From the NCBI GenBank assembly GCA_038043285.1, contig JBBTCJ010000113.1:1-21432 (forward strand): a DNA stretch of 21,432 nt. Direction: 5' to 3'. Position numbers and translations under genes: made by a program. Source of the stretch: JBBTCJ01 sp038043285. GTDB lineage: Bacteria; Planctomycetota; Phycisphaerae; UBA1845. How positions within the stretch are numbered: position 1 is the stretch's first letter; each line of letters opens with the position of its first letter. A model generated the notes under the pieces. It ran no database searches. It saw only the letters and a program-made list of their open reading frames with translations, and was not told the origin of the DNA. Positions 14,502-21,432 of this stretch are shown piece by piece.

Positions 14502-15704
14502 CTATGGCGTCCGCTCAAACAACGTCGCTGCGCCCTGCCCCACGCCCACGCACATGGTCGCCAATCCGCGCTTTGCCCGGCGACGATTCATTTCGTGCAA
14601 CAACGTCGTGGCGATTCGTGCCCCGCTGCAACCCAGCGGATGCCCCAGTGCAATCGCTCCGCCATTGACGTTCACCCGCGACGGGTCCATTCCCAATTCG
14701 CGAATGCAGGGGATCGACTGCGCCGCGAAGGCCTCGTTGAGTTCCACAAGGTCGATCTGCTCGATTTTCCAGCCCGCCCGCGCCAGCGCCTTCCGCGTTG
14801 CCGGAATCGGCCCCACCCCCATGCACGACGGATCGACTCCGGCCGTGGCCGAGGGTCCGACGATCGCGAGCACCGGCAACCCCAATCGCTCCGCGGTCTT
14901 CCTTTCCATCAGCAGCAACGCGGCCGCACCGTCATTGATCCCCGATGAATTCCCCGCGGTCACCGTTCCGTCCTTGGCGAACGCCGGCGGCAGCTTGGCC
15001 AGCTTCTCCATCGTGGTGTCCGATCGCGGATGCTCATCCAATGCCACCACGATCGGCGGGCCCTTTTTCTGCGGAATCTCCACCGGCACAATCTCGTCGC
15101 CGAACCGTCCCGCCTCCATCGCCGCCTTGCACTTCATCTGCGATTCATAGGCGAACCGGTCCTGCTCCTCGCGCGAAAGTTTATAGTTCCGGGCCACGTT
15201 CTCGGCCGTCTCGCCCATCGAATAGGGTGTGTATTTCGCGGCCAGCTTGGGATTGGTGAACCGCCACCCAATCGTGGTGTCAAAAATCTGCGCCTCGCGG
15301 CTGAAAGCCGCATCCGCCTTGGCAAGCACGAACGGCGCCCGCGACATGCTTTCCACGCCTCCGGCGATCATCACCTCGCCGTGATTCGCCTCGATCATCC
15401 GAGCCGCGACGTTGATGGCGTCCAGACTCGAGGCGCACAGGCGGTTGACCGTCGAACCGGGCACCGAATCCGGCAATCCCGCCAGCAGCGCCGCCATGCG
15501 CCCCAGGTTGCGATTGTCCTCGCCGGCTTGGTTGGCCGCCCCGAAGTACACGTCGTCGATGAACTTCGGATCGATCTTGGTACGTTCAATCAGCTTGGCC
15601 AGGACGTGGGCGGCCAAGTCGTCGGGCCGCACGGCGCTCAACGCTCCGCCATACCGCCCCACCGGCGTGCGAACCGCGTCCACGACCACCACCTGTCGAG
15701 CCAT
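14502..15704 (-). CDS. Thiolase (acetyl-CoA C-acyltransferase; 3-oxoadipyl-CoA thiolase-like)
   Basis: The 400-aa protein is a complete degradative thiolase, which cleaves a 3-oxoacyl-CoA with CoA to acetyl-CoA and a shortened acyl-CoA. The nucleophile is C90 in TVNRLCASSLDAI. The active-site blocks AGGVESMSRAPFV, ELNEAFAAQ, NVNGGAIALGHPLGCSGAR and CVGVGQGAA are all present, supplying the catalytic His and second Cys. The segment FGAANQAGEDNRNLGRMAALL resembles the PcaF/PaaJ branch (3-oxoadipyl-CoA thiolases), but generic FadA-like activity is equally possible. The start at 15704 has GGGAG about 9 nt upstream. It follows the 3-hydroxyacyl-CoA dehydrogenase gene by 107 bp on the same strand, so the last two steps of a beta-oxidation-type cycle are encoded together. 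Confidence 0.95.
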   Translation of the reverse strand: MARQVVVVDAVRTPVGRYGGALSAVRPDDLAAHVLAKLIERTKIDPKFIDDVYFGAANQAGEDNRNLGRMAALLAGLPDSVPGSTVNRLCASSLDAINVAARMIEANHGEVMIAGGVESMSRAPFVLAKADAAFSREAQIFDTTIGWRFTNPKLAAKYTPYSMGETAENVARNYKLSREEQDRFAYESQMKCKAAMEAGRFGDEIVPVEIPQKKGPPIVVALDEHPRSDTTMEKLAKLPPAFAKDGTVTAGNSSGINDGAAALLLMERKTAERLGLPVLAIVGPSATAGVDPSCMGVGPIPATRKALARAGWKIEQIDLVELNEAFAAQSIPCIRELGMDPSRVNVNGGAIALGHPLGCSGARIATTLLHEMNRRRAKRGLATMCVGVGQGAATLFERTP

Positions 15705-15753
15705 TTATCGTTTCTCCCACCTTCCAGAGCGTCGAATGGTGAAAGGCGAATGA

Positions 15754-15808
15754 GAAGCGGCCGCTTCCATTTCCATTCGACATTCCGCATTCCGCATTTC
15801 GCATACGC
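15754..15808. repeat. 14-bp palindrome and heptamer array between dehydrogenase and thiolase genes
   Basis: GAAGCGGCCGCTTC (15754-15767) is a perfect palindrome. It is followed by five 7-bp units (15774-15808): CATTCGA, CATTCCG, CATTCCG, CATTTCG, CATACGC. GAATGG (15735-15740) and CCATTC (15773-15778) flank the palindrome in inverted orientation. The block fills much of the 107-bp gap between two genes that would otherwise form an operon. Confidence 0.75.
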
Positions 15809-15811
15809 CGC

Positions 15812-17161
15812 TCATTTCGCCTCCGCGAACAATTTCGCCGCCTCATATCGCCCGTCGCCGACACTCGCGTTCAACGCCCGCAACGCCCCGCGCACGGTTC
15901 GAGGCCCGATCGCTTCCGCCCACGCCAGCGGTCCCTTCGGGTAGTTCGTCCCCTTGACCATCGCCACGTCGATGTCCTCGGCCGTCGCCACGTCCTCGTC
16001 GCGCGCGAAACCCGCTTCATTGATGATCGCCGCCAGGATGCGCGCCAGCACCAAACGCTCGGTGCTCATCGCCCCCAGCGCTCCCGATCGCTGACAAAAT
16101 GCGGTCATCACGTCCGCGAGCTTGGGATCGACCGTGAAGCTGCGACGATCGACCGCGCAGGCCGGAATCCGCCGATCCTCGGCGTAGAGATAGAATCCTC
16201 GCCCGGTCTTTCGACCAAGATGCCCCGCGGCCGCAAGCTGCCGCTGAATCGGGTGCGGGGCGAATCGCGGATGTTTGTCCATCTGTTCCCATACGGACGT
16301 ACTGACTGCGAGGTTCACGTCGACGCCGATGAGGTCCATCAACTCAAAGGGCCCCATGCGAAAACCCGCGTGGGTCCGCATCACCAGGTCGATCTCATCG
16401 ACCCCGGCGACGCCCTCGCCGAGGAGCCGCAACGCCTCCAGATAGAACCCTCGCGCGACGCGATTGACGATGAATCCCGGAGTGTCCTTCGCCCGGACCG
16501 CGACCTTCCCCCACTCCTTGGCCGCGGCGAACGCGCGATCGAGGCCGGCGGCACTGCTCTGCCGCCCCGCGATCACTTCCACCAGCGGCATCAGCGGCGC
16601 GGGGTTGAAGAAGTGCATTCCGACGACTCGCGAGGGATCACGAACCGCCTCGGCGATCTTGGATACCGAGAGCGAGGACGTGTTCGTGGCCAACACCGCC
16701 GTGGGCGGCGTCGCCCGTTCCAACCCCTGAAAGACCCTTCGCTTGACGTCCAGGTTCTCGACGACGGCCTCGATGGCGATATCAACTTCTTGCAGCGTGT
16801 GGGATGCGACCGCTCGCCCCCATTCGATCAGAGGGTCGGGTTCGGCGGCTTCATCTTCAACTCCTCTCTCTCGTTCTCGGGGGAGAGGGCGGGGTGAGGG
16901 GGTATCCGCGAACTCAAGCGCTTCGACCCGCGGGCTGATTCGAGCGATGATCGCGTCGCGATCGCGGCCGCGGAGCTTTCCCTTTTCTACGGCGCGATCG
17001 AGGTTTTTTTGAATGCTCTCCACCCCGCGGCGAAGTACCTGCTCGTTGACGTCGAGCAGGTGGACGATGCACCCGTGGGTGGCGGCCACCTGGGCGATGC
17101 CCGCTCCCATCGTCCCCGCTCCGACAACGGCCACGGTTTTGGCTGACTGACCGGAACTCAT
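15812..17161 (-). CDS. 3-hydroxyacyl-CoA dehydrogenase (PaaH/FadB-like)
   Basis: The 449-aa protein oxidises 3-hydroxyacyl-CoA to 3-oxoacyl-CoA with NAD+. The Rossmann motif is G14-A-G16-T-M-G19 (VAVVGAGTMGAGIAQ). Catalytic residues are visible: S162 in TNTSSLSVSK, H183 in VGMHFFNPAPL, E195 in PLVEV and N233 in GFIVNRV. The C-terminal half holds two 3HCDH helical domains (GFRMGPFELMDLIGVD; NEAGFARDEDVATAEDIDVA then MVKGTNYPKGPL), the architecture of PaaH/PaaC-type dehydrogenases. Between ISPRVEALE and VDIAIEAVVENLDVK, where relatives have a short link, there are about 25-40 extra residues including TPSPRPLPRERERG, encoded by the 44-bp repeat at 16859-16902. No strong Shine-Dalgarno precedes the start. 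The product feeds the thiolase encoded next. Confidence 0.93.
   Translation of the reverse strand: MSSGQSAKTVAVVGAGTMGAGIAQVAATHGCIVHLLDVNEQVLRRGVESIQKNLDRAVEKGKLRGRDRDAIIARISPRVEALEFADTPSPRPLPRERERGVEDEAAEPDPLIEWGRAVASHTLQEVDIAIEAVVENLDVKRRVFQGLERATPPTAVLATNTSSLSVSKIAEAVRDPSRVVGMHFFNPAPLMPLVEVIAGRQSSAAGLDRAFAAAKEWGKVAVRAKDTPGFIVNRVARGFYLEALRLLGEGVAGVDEIDLVMRTHAGFRMGPFELMDLIGVDVNLAVSTSVWEQMDKHPRFAPHPIQRQLAAAGHLGRKTGRGFYLYAEDRRIPACAVDRRSFTVDPKLADVMTAFCQRSGALGAMSTERLVLARILAAIINEAGFARDEDVATAEDIDVAMVKGTNYPKGPLAWAEAIGPRTVRGALRALNASVGDGRYEAAKLFAEAK
16859..16902. repeat. 44-bp interspersed repeat, copy 2, inside the dehydrogenase CDS
   Basis: Gap-free match at 34 of 44 positions to 9612-9655. It is read in frame on the minus strand as PSPRPLPRERERG. 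The internal inverted CCTCTC (16863-16868) and GAGAGG (16883-16888) could form a hairpin. It encodes a disordered, Arg/Pro-rich insertion in the NAD-binding domain. Confidence 0.8.
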
Positions 17162-17383
17162 GGCGCGATTCTATGGCTCGGTTCCGCGGGGGACAACGTT
17201 GGGGCGGCGGACCTTCGGAACGTGCTGGTCATGGCGATGCAAGCAGGCGGACGGCAGACGGCGTGCGCATGACGTTCGGCGCGGGCGGTCAACGGGCCGC
17301 TCCCTCGCGGTCGCGGTACGGATCGAAGCGACGGCGCGGGTTCGATGGGGCGATGGAATCGCGTTTTCGGAGCGGCTTTGCGG

Positions 17384-17410
17384 GAAAATTGGGTTCGTTT
17401 GGTAAAATTC
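17384..17410 (-). repeat. Possible planctomycete interspersed repeat (AAACGAACCCAATTTT)
   Basis: An A/T-richer island in GC-rich DNA; on the minus strand it reads GAATTTTACCAAACGAACCC and then AATTTTC. Similar stretches, translating to KTNPIF or KRTQF-like peptides and often next to AATGCGG repeats, recur in planctomycete assemblies as I remember them. There is only one copy here, so this is a memory-based call. Confidence 0.3.
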
Positions 17411-17428
17411 TTGCGCGGGGCGGATGGG

Positions 17429-17470
17429 GAATGGCGAGTGCGAAATGGTGAATGCGGAATGCGGAATGAC
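17429..17470. repeat. Heptamer repeat array (GAATGCG units)
   Basis: Six 7-bp units: GAATGGC, GAGTGCG, AAATGGT, GAATGCG, GAATGCG, GAATGAC. A seventh, GGATGGG, may precede them. These are the opposite-strand form of the CATTCCG units at 15774-15808. Confidence 0.8.
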
Positions 17471-17646
17471 AAGAGAATGGACATGGTCGTTGGCCATCAC
17501 CTCTCTGGGTGACCGCCGCGACGGAGGCAAGGCCGCTCGCCGCGTGGTGATCCCGTACAAATAACTTCGCGCGCGCTCGCTTGGGGGCATTGCAGAGCGC
17601 GCGCCCGCGCCAGGGCGGTGAGAAGTCGCACGCACCCCCTCACCCT

Positions 17647-17712
17647 CCACGGGTTCCGTCCGCCGATGGCGGACTCCACCCGTGGCTACATTCCTCGGCC
17701 CCTTACGGGGCC
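17647..17712. repeat. Nested and tandem perfect hairpins
   Basis: CCACGGGT (17647-17654) pairs with ACCCGTGG (17678-17685). Inside it GTCCGCC (17658-17664) pairs with GGCGGAC (17668-17674) around GAT; the two stems are separated by a symmetric TCC/TCC internal loop. A second hairpin follows, GGCCCC (17697-17702) with GGGGCC (17707-17712). Elements with CACCCGTGGCTACATTCCT followed by a GGCCCC hairpin are, from memory, frequent in planctomycete intergenic DNA. It could be a REP-like repeat or a structured RNA. Confidence 0.7.
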
Positions 17713-17768
17713 ACAAAAGATCCCGCCGGAAGTGTCACGGACCCGGTCTGCCAGGCGGCTCGCGCCGT

Positions 17769-17797
17769 TTGACGGGGCGGCGTTGAATTGGGATATT
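17769..17797 (+). promoter_or_regulatory. Sigma70-like promoter candidate for the kinase operon
   Basis: TTGACG (17769-17774, 5 of 6 to TTGACA) and GATATT (17792-17797, 4 of 6 to TATAAT) are separated by 17 bp. Transcription would begin near 17804, leaving a leader of about 110 nt before the kinase start. Confidence 0.35.
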
Positions 17798-17916
17798 GCG
17801 GACGATGCGCACCGTGCTCGGTCGCATCACGACCGCGCGACCCCAAGCCCGAACCGAGGCACTTTTGATGCTCCCGGCCCGTTCGGTCCATCCGGCGCGG
17901 TACCGGGTCGGACGGA

Positions 17917-20900
17917 ATGTCGAAACCCAAGGTTCCTGATCCCTCTATTCGAAGCCGTGCCGGGGACGGTGGGCCTGCGCCCGAAACTCCACAAGCGCTA
18001 ACGCCCATCCCCTTGCCGATTCCGTCGCACGAACTGACCTGCCCCGCGGCGTCGCCGGCCCGTCAGGTGGCCGACGTCTTCTGGACCTGGGACATCCCTT
18101 CCAACCGCACGACGTTCAGCGACGCTTGGCCAAGGCTGTTGGGCTACCAGGACGGGGAGTTCGATCCCGCAGCGCATCCGTGGGAGACCCTCGTTTGCGC
18201 CGAGGATCTTCCCGGCGTGATGGCGCGAATCGAAGCCCTCCTCGCGGGCGTCGAACCTTCCTACGCGGCGGAGTACCGCGTTCGCACGAAGTCGGGAGAT
18301 TGGGTGTGGGTGCTGTCCGGCGGGTTCGTCGTGGAGCGGGACGAGTCGGGCAAGGCGATCCGCATGACCGGGTGCCTCTTTGACAACACCCGGACGAAGG
18401 AGCTGGAGGCCCGCGTGCGACGCCACGCCGCGTTGGTGACGCTCTTGCAGCGGGTCGCGGTGACGGCCAACGAATCGTCCGACGCGAGCGACGCGATGGT
18501 CGAGGCGTTGCGGGCGGTATGCGAGTATACGGGGTGGACGGCCGGGCACGTCTACGTTCTCGGCCCCGGCGACGACGAATTGGTCTCGGCCGGACTGTGG
18601 TGGGCCGAGGACGCGGAACGAATTCACCCGCTTCGGGAGGCCACGCGCTCGATGCGGTTTGGGCGCGGGATCGGCCTGCCGGGGCGGGTGTGGGCGACGG
18701 GGCGACCCGCATGGATTCCCGACGTGTCGCGGGAGGCGAATTTCTTTCGGGCCGACGCTTGCGGCGCCTGCGGGGTCCGAGCGATGTTCGGCGTCCCGGT
18801 CATCGCCGAGGGGGAAGTGGCCGCGGTGCTCGAGTTTTTCGCCGCCGACCCGATGGCTCCGGGCGATGAGCTGGTGCGGATGCTGGAGCAGGTCGGGCGA
18901 CAGATCGGGCAGGTGATCGAGCGCGGCCATGCCGCTCGTCAACTGCGTGAAAGCGAGGCGAAGTTCCGGCGACATTTTCAAAACAACCCGGTTCCCATCT
19001 ACGTCTGGCGGCGCGAGAGGGACGACTTCACCCTGGTGGACGCCAACGATGCGGCGCGATGTCTGACGAAGGGGCGCGTCGACTCGCTGTTTGGAACGCG
19101 GGCCGGCGTCCTGTTTGCCGACGATCCGCAGATTTGCCGGGAGCTGAACGCCTGCCTGCGAGACGGAAGCCCGATCCGCCGCGAAATGACCCACCGCATG
19201 CGCACCACGGGGGAGGAGAAGAGATTGGTGGTGCAGTTCGTCGCCATTCCGCCGAATCTGGTGATGGTGCACACCGAAGACATCACCGAGCGGCATCTTT
19301 CGCAAACGGCCCTGCGCGAGAGCGAGGAGCGATTTCGGGCAATCGTCGAGCACAGCCGGGACGGGATCTGCCTGTGCACGACGGACGCGGTCATTCGGTA
19401 CGTCAGCCCGGTGGTGCGGGAGATAATGGGGTACGGGCCGGAAGAGCTTATGGATCGCGTCGGCTTTGATTTTGTTCATCCAGACGATCGAATCTTTTTT
19501 CGCGAACGTTTCGCCTGGGTAGCCGAGCGTCCCGGCGCCCACCTCCGGGTTGAAACTCGCGTCGTGCACCGTTGCGGGTCGGTCCGCTGGCTGGAGCTTA
19601 CGCTCACCAACTTTCTGGAAACCCCGGGGGTTCAGGCGATCGTGGCCAACGTCTGGGACATCACGGATCGCAAGGAGTCGGGGCAACTTCTCCACGCCCA
19701 GCGTGAAATCCTCGAAGGGATCGGGCGCGGCCGGCCCAGGGAGGCGATTCTGGATCAGGTTTGCCGGTGCATCGAGGAACTGATTCCGGGTGCGCGATGC
19801 ACGGTCCTGCGGGTGGACGAGCTTGAGACGGTGCTCCGGTTCACGTCGGGGCCCAGCATTCCGCCGAAGTTGGCCGGCTTCCTCGGCGCCTTGCCGATCG
19901 GTCCCGATATGGGTTCAGCCGGAGCAGCTGCCTTCACCGGCCAAATGCAGATCGTCGCCGACTCGAGCGTGGATCCGCGATGGGCGGCGTTTCGCCCATT
20001 GGCGGAAGAGTTCGACATCCGTTCCTGTACCGCAACGCCGGTTTTCGGCAGGGACGGAGGGGTGATCGGGACGTTCGGCATCCTGCGCCGCGAGCGCGGC
20101 GAACCTAGCGAGTTCCAGTTGCAGGCGTTGCAGACAGGTTCATATCTGATCGGCCTGGCGATGGAAGCGGCGCAATCGCGCGACCGTCAATGGCAGTTGG
20201 AAACCCAACTGGCCGAGGTGGGTCGGCGCACGGTGGTCGGGGAGTTGGCCGCCACGCTGGCCCATGAACTCAACCAGCCGTTGGCGGCGGTGATGAACTA
20301 TGCGGAGGTACTTCGTCGCGGGCTTCAGGACAAGCGTGTCAACGTGGGGAAACTCGATCAGATTGCCGCGGAGATCATCCTGATGACCGACCGGGCGGGG
20401 CGTATCATCAGCCAGGCGAGGGCTTTGATGCGCAAGCAGCCTCCCCGCCGCGAGCGGTTGGACGTCCATCACTGCGTGGACCAGGTGTTGGAGTTGATCT
20501 CGACCGAGGCGCGGCTCCAGGGCGTGATCGTTCGCTGCGAGCTGGATCCGACGTTGCCGGCGGCGGACGGCGACGCCATCCAGGTCCAGCAGGTGCTGCT
20601 GAATCTCTTGCGGAATGCGGTCGAAGCCGTCCAGGAATCAGCCGCGTCCCAGCGCGTGGTTGTCGTCCGTACCGGCAAGAGTTCGAATGGATGGATCACG
20701 GTAGGCGTTGAGGACAGCGGTCCAGGTATCAAGCCCGAGGCCATCAGCCGGGTCTTTGAGCCTTTTTTCTCGACCAAGACGGGCGGACTGGGGATGGGGC
20801 TGACCATCAGCCGGTCGATCGTGGAGGCGCACAAGGGGCGATTTCGGGCGATCCCCAATACGCCGACGGGTACGGTCTTCGAGTTTACGCTGCCTATTGC

Positions 20901-20964
20901 ATCGGAAAGCCCGAGGATTCCGGAAAAGCGTCCTCCCGGAGCATTGCGTGGGCCGGAAAGATAG
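17917..20964 (+). CDS. Multi-sensor histidine kinase (PAS-GAF-PAS-PAS-GAF-HisKA-HATPase)
   Basis: The 1015-aa protein has no clear membrane segment and is probably cytoplasmic. Domains in order: PAS (about 50-165, with a PAC-like end GCLFDNTRTKELEARV); GAF (about 170-335, GRGIGLPGRVWATGRPAWIP); PAS (about 341-455, LRESEAKFRRHFQNNPVP); PAS (about 465-590, LRESEERFRAIVEHSRDGI); GAF (about 597-755); then the kinase core. H783 in ATLAHELNQPLAAVMNYAE is the phosphorylation site, in the FixL/NtrB-like H-box form. N900 (LLNLLRNAVEAV), DSGPG 933-937 and GLGMGLTISRSIVEAHKGRF form the ATP site. The signal is unknown, since neither a heme nor a flavin Cys signature is evident. ATG 17917 has only a weak GGA before it; the first 45 residues look disordered. 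A FixJ-like regulator follows after 45 bp and is the likely partner. Confidence 0.92.
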   Translation: MSKPKVPDPSIRSRAGDGGPAPETPQALTPIPLPIPSHELTCPAASPARQVADVFWTWDIPSNRTTFSDAWPRLLGYQDGEFDPAAHPWETLVCAEDLPGVMARIEALLAGVEPSYAAEYRVRTKSGDWVWVLSGGFVVERDESGKAIRMTGCLFDNTRTKELEARVRRHAALVTLLQRVAVTANESSDASDAMVEALRAVCEYTGWTAGHVYVLGPGDDELVSAGLWWAEDAERIHPLREATRSMRFGRGIGLPGRVWATGRPAWIPDVSREANFFRADACGACGVRAMFGVPVIAEGEVAAVLEFFAADPMAPGDELVRMLEQVGRQIGQVIERGHAARQLRESEAKFRRHFQNNPVPIYVWRRERDDFTLVDANDAARCLTKGRVDSLFGTRAGVLFADDPQICRELNACLRDGSPIRREMTHRMRTTGEEKRLVVQFVAIPPNLVMVHTEDITERHLSQTALRESEERFRAIVEHSRDGICLCTTDAVIRYVSPVVREIMGYGPEELMDRVGFDFVHPDDRIFFRERFAWVAERPGAHLRVETRVVHRCGSVRWLELTLTNFLETPGVQAIVANVWDITDRKESGQLLHAQREILEGIGRGRPREAILDQVCRCIEELIPGARCTVLRVDELETVLRFTSGPSIPPKLAGFLGALPIGPDMGSAGAAAFTGQMQIVADSSVDPRWAAFRPLAEEFDIRSCTATPVFGRDGGVIGTFGILRRERGEPSEFQLQALQTGSYLIGLAMEAAQSRDRQWQLETQLAEVGRRTVVGELAATLAHELNQPLAAVMNYAEVLRRGLQDKRVNVGKLDQIAAEIILMTDRAGRIISQARALMRKQPPRRERLDVHHCVDQVLELISTEARLQGVIVRCELDPTLPAADGDAIQVQQVLLNLLRNAVEAVQESAASQRVVVVRTGKSSNGWITVGVEDSGPGIKPEAISRVFEPFFSTKTGGLGMGLTISRSIVEAHKGRFRAIPNTPTGTVFEFTLPIASESPRIPEKRPPGALRGPER

Positions 20965-21009
20965 CTAAGCTTCGCGGCGGGATGCTGGGGGTGCTGGAGA
21001 GACTTTGCG

Positions 21010-21432
21010 ATGCAGGGCAGGGCGCCGACTCTCTTCGTGGTCGATGACGATCCGGACATGCGGGCTTCGCTGAGCGAACTGGCTCAGTCGGTCTCGCTTC
21101 CGGTTCGCACGTTTGGCAGCGCGCCGGAGTTTCTTGCGGCGTACGACAACGACCCCGGGTGCGTTCTGGCCGATCTCCGCATGCCGGGAATGACGGGATT
21201 GGAGATGCAAAGCCGCTTGCACGCCAGCGGCGCCGTCATTCCGCTCATTTTCATCACCGCCTACGGGGACGTCCGCACGGCCGTTCGCGCGATCAAGTTC
21301 GGGGCCATGGATTTTGTCGAGAAGCCGATCGCCGGCGCGGAGCTGCTGGAACTCATTCACGCGGCCATCCAGGCCGACGCGGCGGCTCGGAAATCACGAC
21401 GGGTCAACGCGGACGTCGCGTCGCGGTTAGCC
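21010..21432 (+). CDS. FixJ-like response regulator, receiver domain (3' partial)
   Basis: The window holds the first 141 codons; the gene runs off the right edge. The receiver domain is complete (about 1-125): acidic pocket D12-D13 (FVVDDDPDMR), phosphorylation site D55 (CVLADLRMPGMTGLEM), T83 (IFITAYGDV) and K105 (DFVEKPI). The GDVRTAVRAIKFGAMDFVEKP segment is typical of FixJ/TodT-type regulators, so a C-terminal LuxR-type helix-turn-helix is expected beyond the window but cannot be seen. GGAGAG lies about 9 nt before the ATG. It starts 45 bp after the kinase stop, which argues for a two-component pair. Confidence 0.92.
   Translation, partial: MQGRAPTLFVVDDDPDMRASLSELAQSVSLPVRTFGSAPEFLAAYDNDPGCVLADLRMPGMTGLEMQSRLHASGAVIPLIFITAYGDVRTAVRAIKFGAMDFVEKPIAGAELLELIHAAIQADAAARKSRRVNADVASRLA

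Larger units (their letters stand above)
17162..17916. other. 755-bp gene-free region, rich in repeats
   Basis: No reading frame here has family likeness or a convincing start on either strand. The region separates the divergent dehydrogenase and kinase genes and must hold their promoters. It contains an A/T-richer island (17384-17410), a heptamer array (17429-17470), a block of nested hairpins (17647-17712) and a promoter-like pair (17769-17797). ATCACC near 17497 and GGTGAT near 17547 bracket a G/C-rich stretch in inverted orientation, but I cannot assign it to a known RNA class. Confidence 0.6.

Noticed and set aside
14483..14518. Upstream TTG start at 14518 for the glycosyltransferase
   Set aside because: It would overlap the thiolase stop and use a rare start codon without a Shine-Dalgarno; ATG 14482 or 14458 is more likely.
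17429..17470. CRISPR-like repeat array
   Set aside because: Units are 7 bp, directly adjacent and without spacers; no cas genes are nearby.
17490..17560. Possible riboswitch or small RNA in the GC-rich stretch bracketed by ATCACC and GGTGAT
   Set aside because: No conserved core of a known class could be recognised and the inner pairing is poor.
17998..19695. 565-aa minus-strand frame opposite the histidine kinase
   Set aside because: Composition is typical of an antisense shadow (Arg/His/Pro-rich) and the PAS/GAF domains are on the plus strand.

Overview
The window is GC-rich, tightly packed bacterial DNA that most resembles a member of the Planctomycetota, possibly Phycisphaerae. This is inferred from three things: the layout of the first operon (Gln-rich coiled-coil protein, NHL-repeat protein, two-VWA membrane protein), a LeuRS longer than usual, and many dispersed intergenic repeats of types I associate with that phylum. 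No rRNA, tRNA, CRISPR array, insertion sequence or prophage gene was found. Taxonomy is an inference, since no marker search could be run.

Layout. (1) 1-4984 (+): end of an operon with a Gln-rich coiled-coil protein carrying an in-frame TGA, an NHL-repeat putative lipoprotein, and a large membrane protein with two VWA domains. The junctions are 4-nt start/stop overlaps (ATGA, GTGA), which suggests translational coupling. (2) 4997-5168: a frameshifted remnant of a HicA-type toxin. (3) 9567 to 5222 (-): leuS, a CYTH-domain (CyaB-like) protein, and a small exported cytochrome c'-like protein. (4) 9730-11933 (+): a sugar phosphate isomerase-like TIM barrel followed by an alkaline-phosphatase-superfamily protein, a pair reminiscent of ebo-type loci. 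(5) 17161 to 11952 (-): 3-hydroxyacyl-CoA dehydrogenase, thiolase, a GT-C-type membrane glycosyltransferase and a VOC protein; the first two are consecutive steps of beta-oxidation-type or phenylacetate-type acyl-CoA breakdown. (6) 17162-17916: about 750 bp without a gene, rich in repeats and hairpins. (7) 17917-21432 (+): a PAS/GAF multi-sensor histidine kinase and a FixJ-like response regulator that runs off the end.

The most interesting signals are three. First, the TGA at 376-378 sits where the second Cys of a CxxCxGxG motif is expected. Starting 16 nt downstream is a 6-bp hairpin with a GGTCA loop, which fits a bacterial SECIS; this is a candidate unusual selenoprotein, although a nonsense mutation or sequencing error is a real alternative. 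Second, heptanucleotide-period tandem repeats occur at five sites. At two of them the same AATCGAC units lie in sense orientation, with the last AAT exactly 6 nt before an ATG (CYTH gene and isomerase gene); another array lies inside the glycosyltransferase CDS. Third, a 44-bp repeat occurs twice (34/44 identical, no gaps), once between genes and once in frame inside the hydroxyacyl-CoA dehydrogenase.
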